Positions 1 to 4,862 of a stretch of 5,197 bases of DNA are shown in pieces. The translations under genes were made by a program, and so were the position numbers. Source of the stretch: Clostridium sp. CAG:448 (GTDB lineage: Bacteria > Bacillota > Clostridia > Oscillospirales > CAG-272); NCBI GenBank assembly GCA_000433415.1, contig FR890395.1, positions 1-5,197 on the forward strand. Direction: 5' to 3'. Position 1 is the first letter of the stretch. Every line of letters begins with the position of its first letter. The notes below the pieces were generated by a model. That model was not told the origin of the DNA, made no database searches, and saw only the letters and a list, made by a program, of their open reading frames with translations.

Positions 1-696
1 GCCATTGGACAAATTGGAAATATTCATGGCACCAATATGTTTGTCTATTGTTTTAATAATCCTGTGAGTATGTCTGATCCGATTGGTAATTGGCCAAAGT
101 TAAGTACGATTTTTACAGTAGTTGCGGTCGTTGCAGTTTCTGTGGCGGCTGTGGCAGTAACTGTAGCGACTTGTGGGGCAACTGCCCCTGCTTTGGCAGT
201 TGCAGGCGGCGGCATAATTGGAGGTGTATCCGCTGGGACAGCTGCTACTGCAACAGGCATAGCAGCTGGCGCAATGGTTGTTGCAAGCGCTTCAACGCTA
301 GGAGCTATAGCATCAACTGTTGCGGAAAAAGCAACAGAGAAAACTGCAAAACGAGATAACTCAGTATATGTCCTAAAGGATGATGCTGGAGTGGTACAAT
401 ATGTGGGGCGTACTAATAATGTGGATAGGCGCAAAGCAGTGCACGGTGCAAATCCGGTCCGTGCAGGATTACAGATGGAAGTAATTGCTTCGGGATTGAA
501 CTTGCCGGAAGCCCGAGCCCTAGAACAAGCGGGAATGGCATATTACCACACAATAAATACTGCAAATAAAATGAACAATCAAATCAACAGTGTGTCGCCA
601 AAATATTGGGGTACATTTAAGAAGTTGGCTTTAGGTGTTTTAGATTACGGATGGAATCAAATGACCAACGAGATATTGTATTGGACAGGAAATTAG
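1..696 (+). CDS. C-terminal part of an Rhs/YD-repeat toxin with a GIY-YIG-like nuclease tip (5' end outside window)
   Basis: The frame is open from base 1, so the gene starts upstream; an ATG at 37 lies inside the Rhs core and is not a real start. Numbering residues from base 1, the end of the Rhs core is seen as NMFVYCFNNPVSMSDPIG (residues 12-29), with the usual DPxG boundary. Next comes a hydrophobic stretch (about 37-57) and a Gly/Ala-rich linker to about 108, typical of the segment between Rhs shell and toxin. The last ~110 residues resemble a GIY-YIG nuclease: VYV at 122-124, YVG at 134-136 followed by Arg137, a basic NVDRRK segment, His148, then EARALEQ with the probable metal-binding Glu175, and NNQIN at 192-196. 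From the family, such a domain would cut nucleic acid in a competitor cell after release from the Rhs shell. The neighbouring gene at 714 is the expected immunity partner. The Rhs part is sure; the nuclease call is likely but rests on short motifs. Confidence 0.75.
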   Translation, partial: AIGQIGNIHGTNMFVYCFNNPVSMSDPIGNWPKLSTIFTVVAVVAVSVAAVAVTVATCGATAPALAVAGGGIIGGVSAGTAATATGIAAGAMVVASASTLGAIASTVAEKATEKTAKRDNSVYVLKDDAGVVQYVGRTNNVDRRKAVHGANPVRAGLQMEVIASGLNLPEARALEQAGMAYYHTINTANKMNNQINSVSPKYWGTFKKLALGVLDYGWNQMTNEILYWTGN

Positions 697-699
697 TTT

Positions 700-704
700 G
701 GAGG
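700..704 (+). promoter_or_regulatory. Ribosome binding site for the immunity gene at 714
   Basis: GGAGG sits 9 bases before the ATG at 714 and just after the toxin stop (694-696). It fixes the start at 714 rather than at the in-frame ATG at 651, which lies inside the toxin coding region and has no comparable site. Confidence 0.85.
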
Positions 705-713
705 TTACAAAAG

Positions 714-1667
714 ATGGGAACCTGGGGATTTAAATTATATCAAAATGATATGGCATTAGACATTAAAGATGAATTTGAAAAATTATTTAATGCCGGGAAA
801 GCTATCCAACAGATCACTGACGAATTGATAGAAGATTATAAAAATATAATGGGGGACCCTGATGAAGAACCTTTATTTTGGTTGGCGTTGGCAGATACAC
901 AATGGAATTTTGGTGTACTCTTACCCGTTGTTAAAGAAAAGGCTCTTTACTGGATTAACAAAGATAGCTGTACATTTAATTGTAAAAAAGCGGAAACGTC
1001 AACCGATATACAGAGAAAAAAAGTTTTAGATGATCTGCAGGCGAAATTACTCTCTCCTCAACCTCCTGTAAAAAAGCCGATAAAAAAAAGAGTTTATATT
1101 TGTCAATGGAAGCTTGGAGATGTATTTGCCTATCAATTGGAAAGTAATTTGGCCAATGAAAAAGGACTTTATGGACGGTATTTTTTAATACAAAAAGTAG
1201 ATGAAACCACATGGCATCCGGGGCATATTGTGCCAATTGTATATGTAAAAATTACCCATGACGCAAAACTCCCTTCAAATATTGAAGAGTATAACCAACT
1301 GGAGTATGTTCAAACATCGTTCGCAAAATATGAAGAACGTTTTTTTCCAATTGATATGAGACGTCCGCAAGAAGATCTTGCTGAAAAGGCCAAAATCAAT
1401 TACCAAGTTGATGAGTACGGATTTTTGCCGGAGTATAGAGCAACATTGCTTAATACTTCAAAAAAAGTCATTCCCACAAACTTGATTTATGTAGGTAATT
1501 TTGCAAATGCTGTTCGTCCACAAAATGAATTTATCCCCCATTCAAAATTTAATATCCTAGTGGTTTCATGGAAACAATTCGATGAAACTTTTGAAACAAA
1601 AATGATTAAACAATATTGTGGACACAATCTAAGAGAGCTTAGTATTTATAAAAATAAAAACGTTTAG
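714..1667 (+). CDS. Putative immunity protein 1, two-part, 317 aa
   Basis: This gene directly follows the GIY-YIG-like toxin (17 bases between stop and start), the normal place for the cognate immunity gene. The protein has no signal peptide or membrane segment and should act in the cytoplasm. Residues 1-~112 begin MGTWGFKLYQND and contain DEEPLFWLALADTQWNFG (50-67). The MGTWG..ND opening recalls the DUF4259 style of small proteins, but the assignment is tentative. A Pro/Lys linker (114-125, PQPPVKKPIKK) leads to a second part with CQWKLGDVFAYQL (130-142) and GRYFLIQKVDETTWHPGH (154-171), reminiscent of Imm26-like 'GDvfa' immunity domains; this too is by eye. The first part has mostly acidic helices, the second looks beta-rich. 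Its TAG stop (1665-1667) is followed within a few bases by Rhs coding sequence in the same frame. The role is inferred from position; no direct family match is certain. Confidence 0.7.
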   Translation: MGTWGFKLYQNDMALDIKDEFEKLFNAGKAIQQITDELIEDYKNIMGDPDEEPLFWLALADTQWNFGVLLPVVKEKALYWINKDSCTFNCKKAETSTDIQRKKVLDDLQAKLLSPQPPVKKPIKKRVYICQWKLGDVFAYQLESNLANEKGLYGRYFLIQKVDETTWHPGHIVPIVYVKITHDAKLPSNIEEYNQLEYVQTSFAKYEERFFPIDMRRPQEDLAEKAKINYQVDEYGFLPEYRATLLNTSKKVIPTNLIYVGNFANAVRPQNEFIPHSKFNILVVSWKQFDETFETKMIKQYCGHNLRELSIYKNKNV

Positions 1668-1670
1668 CTC

Positions 1671-2108
1671 CTTTGCGTTTATCTCTACGACGCTGACGGT
1701 GCTCCGATCGGCATACAGTACCGCACAGAAAGTATGTCCGCGAGCAAGTTCTATACCTTCTGGTTTGAGCGAAACCTGCAGGGGGACATCGTTGCGGTAT
1801 ACAATGAAGACGGCGTAAAGGTCTGCACCTATACCTACGATGCCTGGGGCAACGTTACCCTGACATGGGTCAACAGTCTTGCGACCAACCTGTATGCGGT
1901 CTATAATCCGTTCAAGTACAGAGGATATTACCACGATATCGAAACTGGTTTCTACTACGTGTCCAGCCGTTACTATGATCCCTCGGTTGGGCGGTGGATT
2001 AACGCAGATGGTTATGTTTCAACGGGGCAAGGTGTCCTTGGGAACAATATGTTTGCTTACTGTGGAAACAACCCTATAAACAGAGTTGACCACACAGGAC
2101 AATTTTGG
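1671..2108 (+). pseudogene. Orphan fragment of Rhs core (start of cassette 2)
   Basis: Rhs core coding sequence starts abruptly a few bases after the immunity 1 stop. The words YLYDADGAPIG (from about 1680), FWFERNLQGDIVAVYNEDG, YTYDAWGN, NPFKYRGYYHDIETGFYYVSSRYYDP, GRWINADGY and NNMFAYCGNNP are classic Rhs repeat-associated core. Everything 5' of this (secretion signal, bulk of YD repeats) is missing, so it cannot make a working delivery protein by itself. It is visibly richer in G+C than the toxin and immunity genes on either side, suggesting it was copied from the parent Rhs gene while the tips have another origin. The expected role is recombination homology for swapping tip 2 onto the full-length gene. 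The core boundary reads DHTG instead of the usual DPxG. Confidence 0.8.
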
Positions 2109-2657
2109 ATTGAAATTTGGGAGTTTGCCAAAACAGCCGTTGCCGAAATTGGAAAAGCCATGGGAGTTATGTCTCCCGCTTACGCTGGGTGTGGTGGAGC
2201 GGCTGTAGCTGATGGACCACTTCCTTTCGGAGATATGGTTGCAGTAGTGGGTGCTGCATTACTTACTGTAGGTGCTATAGGATATGGTATATATCAAGCG
2301 GCGCAAGCTCCAGCTGCTTCTATTCCCAAAATAGAAGAAAAAGCTGAAGCAATACCTGCACCTCCGCCCACAGTAATTTACAGATATGGAGAAACAAATC
2401 CAGGAAATCTAACACCGAAAGCCAAAGACAAATATACAGGCTTATCATTCTCTACTGTTCCGATGCCTGGTGCAGCAATGACAACAATTGAGGCACTTAA
2501 TGCAACGGGTGTGGTTTATGCTGTTCAAGATGGACCTACCCACGTAAGTGTACGACCAGTAGGCGCACCAATAGAAGCCTGGATAAATGCAGGTTCCAGT
2601 TCAATTTGGACACAAGTTGTTAAATCGGTTGTCATTAAATGGGATGGAGGATATTAA
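1734..2657 (+). CDS. Rhs-core fragment fused to an unrecognised toxin tip (orphan module 2)
   Basis: Numbered from the ATG at 1734 (307 aa): residues 1-125 are the end of the Rhs core; 166-190 form a hydrophobic, membrane-helix-like stretch; 197-212 is a charged then Pro-rich linker; 213-307 is the toxin tip. The ATG has no good RBS and the frame is open back to the stop at 1665, so the true gene is probably a 5'-truncated module, expressed only if recombined onto a full Rhs gene. The tip contains YRYGE (216-220), NPGNLTP, TGLSFSTVPMPG (235-246), TTIEALNATG and THVSVRPVG (269-277). I do not recognise the family with confidence. The order Arg, Ser-x-Ser-T, then Glu loosely recalls R-S-E ADP-ribosyltransferase folds, but this is inference from spacing only. 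The immunity gene at 2660 begins 2 bases after the stop, supporting a toxin role. Confidence 0.7.
   Translation: MSASKFYTFWFERNLQGDIVAVYNEDGVKVCTYTYDAWGNVTLTWVNSLATNLYAVYNPFKYRGYYHDIETGFYYVSSRYYDPSVGRWINADGYVSTGQGVLGNNMFAYCGNNPINRVDHTGQFWIEIWEFAKTAVAEIGKAMGVMSPAYAGCGGAAVADGPLPFGDMVAVVGAALLTVGAIGYGIYQAAQAPAASIPKIEEKAEAIPAPPPTVIYRYGETNPGNLTPKAKDKYTGLSFSTVPMPGAAMTTIEALNATGVVYAVQDGPTHVSVRPVGAPIEAWINAGSSSIWTQVVKSVVIKWDGGY
2646..2650 (+). promoter_or_regulatory. Ribosome binding site for the DUF5071-like gene
   Basis: GGAGG lies inside the last codons of toxin 2, 9 bases before the ATG at 2660, the same spacing as at immunity 1. It decides the start at 2660 over the in-frame ATG at 2639. The overlap suggests translational coupling of toxin and immunity. 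Confidence 0.8.
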
Positions 2658-2659
2658 GC

Positions 2660-3052
2660 ATGGCAGATATTACAGAAATTATGGATATGCTCGATTGGCA
2701 TATGTCCTCTGAAATTCAAGCCGAAGGAATATCTCTAGCAAGAAATATAGAAACAATTATTCCATTTATACAACCGTTAACACCGAAGTACAATAAAAAC
2801 GTATGGGAAAATTGTGCTGTTATCATTTCAGAAAGAAGCGACAAAGAAATTAAACCTCATTTACCTAAAGTGTTAGAATGGCTGCAAGATATGAATTGGC
2901 CGGGGGCTTTTTGTATCCTAGACAGGTTAAAAAATTACTCGGACAAGAATTCTGTTCTTAGCGCAATAAGCATTTGCATTCAAAAGGCAAAGGATTGCAA
3001 TGATGAAATTTGGGAAGATAATTTATTAACGCTTCAACGGATGCTTTTATAA
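2660..3052 (+). CDS. DUF5071-like immunity protein, 130 aa
   Basis: A small, soluble protein, predicted largely helical, directly after toxin 2 (2 bases from stop to start, RBS inside the toxin gene). The stretch LPKVLEWLQDMNWPGA (residues 68-83) is the hallmark I associate with DUF5071, a family often found beside polymorphic toxins and likely made of short helical repeats. Upstream, VWENCAVIISERSD (48-61) and, downstream, the LDRLKNYSD segment (88-95) also fit. The length is typical of a single-domain immunity protein. It should bind and block toxin tip 2 in the cytoplasm. With a strong RBS of its own it could protect the cell even while the toxin module is silent, as proposed for orphan immunity genes. 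The family assignment is by motif memory; the immunity role is inferred from position. Confidence 0.75.
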   Translation: MADITEIMDMLDWHMSSEIQAEGISLARNIETIIPFIQPLTPKYNKNVWENCAVIISERSDKEIKPHLPKVLEWLQDMNWPGAFCILDRLKNYSDKNSVLSAISICIQKAKDCNDEIWEDNLLTLQRMLL

Positions 3053-3064
3053 TTGAGTAAGGGT

Positions 3065-3079
3065 TTGGGACTGTCCCAA
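3065..3079. repeat. Short perfect inverted repeat after immunity 2
   Basis: TTGGGAC and GTCCCAA are perfect inverted arms around one base, 12 bases past the immunity 2 stop. The loop is too tight for a normal terminator hairpin and no T-run follows. It could be a protein-binding palindrome or a remnant of a mobile-element end; this is not resolved. Confidence 0.45.
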
Positions 3080-3199
3080 CAAGTCTGCGTTTGGGCGACT
3101 AAAGGCAATGCTTGCTGGTACGTGGCAGGCAGCTTGCAACATGTAAACATTCTGTGAATATTCAAAATGGAGATTTGCATTTTTGCCTTTATGTGAGGA

Positions 3200-3233
3200 A
3201 ACAGTTGGGGGGACTTCTCTCCCTTCGACTGTT
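3200..3233. repeat. Two-step stem-loop in the cassette 2/3 spacer
   Basis: Outer arms AACAGT (3200-3205) and ACTGTT (3228-3233) enclose inner arms GGGGGA (3208-3213) and TCTCCC (3218-3223, one G-T pair) around a CTTC loop. The two arms are separated by a small TG/TTCG internal loop. No T-run follows, so it is not a standard intrinsic terminator on the + strand. The role is unknown. Confidence 0.45.
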
Positions 3234-3249
3234 ACTCCCACAAAGAGGG

Positions 3250-3278
3250 GGACAATTTTGAGCAAAGTGAAATTGTCC
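3250..3278. repeat. Nine-base inverted repeat just before module 3
   Basis: GGACAATTT (3250-3258) and AAATTGTCC (3270-3278) are perfect complements with an 11-base loop. The repeat ends about 17 bases before the first Rhs-like codons of module 3, so it may mark the junction or serve as an operator. The function is unproven. Confidence 0.5.
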
Positions 3279-3295
3279 GTTTCCGTTTCTCGTCG

Positions 3296-4138
3296 GTGGC
3301 TTTCGGCGCTGCGGCTATGGATGCAGCTGTCAATTCCTCTTCCGTAGAAGAATTTATGGACAACGGGAACTGGAGGACTGTTGGCTCGACCATCTTGAGT
3401 GGAATAGTCGGGGTTGGTTACGGTTGTCTGTTAGCCGGGCTGCAGAACTCCCACCCGAACAAGTCATCCGGTTCAGCGACAAGCAGTCCTTGCGATGGGA
3501 CAGCTACCTGTTTTGTCGCCGGGACACTGATTGCAACCGAAAACGGCAGTTTGCCCATTGAACAGATAACGGCTGGCATGTTGGTGTATGCAACAGATCC
3601 GGATACAGGGGAAACAGAACTCAAAGAGGTTGTAAATAGTTTTGTCCGTGAGAGTAGCGAACTTGTACATATTACTGTAAACGGCGAAGAGATCACCGCG
3701 ACACCAACACACCCGTTCTGGGTACCACAAAAGGGTTGGACTGACGCAATAGACCTCCGTGCCGGGGACAGGATTCAACTTCTCAATGGCGAATATGTGA
3801 TCATCGAGCAGGTGCAGCATGAACTTCTTGAAACACCTGTAACGGCCTATAACTTTGAGGTTGAGGATTATCACACGTATTATGTTTCTGGTAGTGCTAT
3901 ATTGGTGCATAATGCAAATTGTGGTAAGCAAGCGACTCCAAAATCCAATCCAGATCAATTCACAAAAATGCGTGGAGGCCAAGGATATAAAGGCAGAGAT
4001 GGAAATTTGTGGAAAGTAGACAGGCTCCATAAAGATCATTATGATGTTAGTAACAGCAAGGGTGAAAAAATCAGGGAGGTGGACTTTTTCGGGAACCAAA
4101 TATGGCCAGATGGCCCCAAAAATAAGAACAAACGATAG
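3296..4138 (+). CDS. Truncated Rhs-type module: post-core remnant, pretoxin Hint domain and HKDH toxin tip
   Basis: Numbered from GTG 3296 (280 aa). That GTG has no RBS and is probably only where the truncated Rhs frame begins, so the module is likely silent or pseudogenic at its 5' end. Residues 1-~60 (AFGAAAMDAAVNSSSVEEF, then a hydrophobic 31-50) look like the region between Rhs core and Hint. A complete pretoxin Hint domain spans 72-206: Cys72 in CFVAGT, TPTH (136-139) as the TxxH block, DYHTYYV (191-197), and the closing VHN with His205-Asn206. Hint domains of this kind are thought to cut the protein and free the tip. The residue after Asn206 is Ala, which suits cleavage more than splicing. 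The 74-residue tip (207-280) carries GGQGYKGRDGNLWKVD, LHKDHYDVS (244-252) and EVDFFGNQIWPDGPKNK. It resembles the small toxin family I recall as polymorphic toxin type 33, a possible RNase; the family name is uncertain. The putative immunity gene follows at 4148. Confidence 0.75.
   Translation: MAFGAAAMDAAVNSSSVEEFMDNGNWRTVGSTILSGIVGVGYGCLLAGLQNSHPNKSSGSATSSPCDGTATCFVAGTLIATENGSLPIEQITAGMLVYATDPDTGETELKEVVNSFVRESSELVHITVNGEEITATPTHPFWVPQKGWTDAIDLRAGDRIQLLNGEYVIIEQVQHELLETPVTAYNFEVEDYHTYYVSGSAILVHNANCGKQATPKSNPDQFTKMRGGQGYKGRDGNLWKVDRLHKDHYDVSNSKGEKIREVDFFGNQIWPDGPKNKNKR
3614..3845 (+). repeat. Direct repeat copy 1 (Hint coding sequence)
   Basis: These 232 bases are identical by eye to 4926-5157 (offset 1312). 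Weaker similarity continues on both sides: GAA/GAG just before, and C/T changes at 3846, 3868 and 3874 plus G/T at 3877 after. The repeat lies wholly within the Hint domain of module 3, upstream of the variable toxin tip. Confidence 0.95.
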
Positions 4139-4140
4139 GA
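4137..4140 (+). promoter_or_regulatory. Ribosome binding site for immunity gene 3
   Basis: AGGA overlaps the toxin stop codon and sits 7 bases before the ATG at 4148. It is weaker than the GGAGG sites of the two other immunity genes but well placed, suggesting coupled translation with the toxin. Confidence 0.6.
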
Positions 4141-4147
4141 TGTATTT

Positions 4148-4660
4148 ATGACACGATATTTAAGTATTTCATCGGGGGATCTACTACATGGATTGCTTGA
4201 TTTACAGGGATATACTTTTGTGGAAAAAGGATGCATAATCAGATTCAAAGAGCAAGTTTCAACTGAACGCTATCATCTAAAAATGGAAGCGACTGATCGA
4301 CAAATTTTCAATTCAAATTCGGAGATTTTGTGGGAAGAATTACTCATCTTGTTGAATTATAGCCCGGAGACAAGTGTATATGTATCATCTTATGAAGGGA
4401 ACTGGCAACCGGGAAATCTGTTTGATTCTGACAAACTCGGTGAGGGGCAATATGTAATGCAAACAAATAATAAAGATGTGTTGCGTGAGATATTTGTTAT
4501 GTCATTGGAGTATCGTGCATTCCCGGTTTTTGCAACGGAGGATTTATCATTGGCCGTGATGCCTACCGATCATTTGGACATGTTTATTGCATATTCTGAT
4601 TCACACAAAATGAGTTCTCGCATGATAAGTGAGGACTTGGAGAAAATTGAGTGGGTATAA
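4148..4660 (+). CDS. Putative immunity protein 3, 170 aa, family not recognised
   Basis: Starts 9 bases after the stop of toxin module 3, the standard immunity position. It has no signal peptide or membrane helix; it is an acidic-looking soluble protein. Visible parts: an N-terminal segment with LLHGLLDLQGYTFVEKG (12-28), a possible helix LWEELLILLNY (61-71), a central EGNWQPGNLFDSD (83-95), and a C-terminal YRAFPVFATEDLSLAVMPTDHLDMFIAYSD (122-151) that reads as alternating strands. I cannot tie these to a named immunity family. The likely job, inferred from position, is to neutralise the 74-residue HKDH tip in the cytoplasm. It has its own RBS, so it may be translated even if the upstream module is not a functional toxin. 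Confidence 0.65.
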   Translation: MTRYLSISSGDLLHGLLDLQGYTFVEKGCIIRFKEQVSTERYHLKMEATDRQIFNSNSEILWEELLILLNYSPETSVYVSSYEGNWQPGNLFDSDKLGEGQYVMQTNNKDVLREIFVMSLEYRAFPVFATEDLSLAVMPTDHLDMFIAYSDSHKMSSRMISEDLEKIEWV

Positions 4661-4862
4661 TGACATAATTTGGAGTGGGAACATCAGTAAATAAGGCAAA
4701 CGATTCACCATGTACGGTAGTTGTTATCCGGGTACTAACTCCTATGTAATTACTGAAAATTCTACAAAGCCTAAGTAATAGCAGGTCGTGAAAAGTAAAA
4801 AGCATAGAGAACCTGTTAAACCAGCCTAAAGAGGGTGCCGTCCATTTGCGACACCCTCAACA
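4661..4862 (+). other. Non-coding spacer between cassettes 3 and 4
   Basis: AT-rich sequence with scattered stops in all + frames and no gene I can support. It ends in an inverted repeat (4831-4858). In the frame of the following Hint fragment the stretch from the TAA at 4827-4829 reads with a Cys at 4836-4838 and then an unusual short sequence before the Hint-like words begin near 4863. This may be a decayed Hint start or simply the junction. Confidence 0.5.
4831..4858. repeat. Inverted repeat before the distal Hint fragment
   Basis: GAGGGTG (4831-4837) and CACCCTC (4852-4858) are perfect seven-base arms with a 14-base loop, partly extended by CG/CG inside after a mismatch. On the + strand no T-run follows; on the - strand only TTT follows, so a terminator role in either direction is weak. 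Confidence 0.5.

Larger units (their letters stand above)
3053..3295 (+). other. Non-coding spacer between cassettes 2 and 3
   Basis: I see no convincing gene here on either strand. It holds three inverted repeats (3065-3079, 3200-3233, 3250-3278), listed separately. The frame of the next module is open back to 3197 but has no start codon with an RBS, and the translation between 3197 and about 3290 does not look like Rhs sequence. The Rhs-derived sequence of cassette 3 therefore appears to begin around 3291-3296, marking a recombination junction. A 72-codon antisense frame (3047-3265) has no support. No clear sigma-A promoter was found. Confidence 0.5.

Noticed and set aside
45..434. Antisense open frame opposite the Gly/Ala-rich linker of toxin 1
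   Set aside because: A low-complexity Ala/Thr/Val product mirrors the repetitive GCN/GTN codons of the real gene; no family signal.
651..713. Earlier in-frame ATG at 651 for immunity protein 1
   Set aside because: It lies inside the toxin 1 coding region without an RBS, while the ATG at 714 has GGAGG at 9 bases and gives the MGTWG opening.
2639..2659. Earlier in-frame ATG at 2639 for the DUF5071-like protein
   Set aside because: It overlaps the toxin end with no RBS; the ATG at 2660 has GGAGG at 9 bases.
3133..3165. Possible promoter-like TTGCAA ... ATATTC in the spacer
   Set aside because: The -10 match is poor and the spacing is 18 bases; no gene with an RBS follows.
3047..3265. Antisense 72-codon frame in the spacer
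   Set aside because: No RBS that stands out, no recognisable domain, and it spans the inverted repeats.
3473..4099. Long antisense open frame opposite the Hint domain, with a similar frame at 4857-5186
   Set aside because: The two antisense products look alike only because the Hint DNA is duplicated. The + strand carries the conserved Hint motifs.
4831..4858. Intrinsic terminator for immunity gene 3
   Set aside because: The stem is good but is about 170 bases past the stop and lacks a T-run on the + strand; only TTT follows on the - strand.
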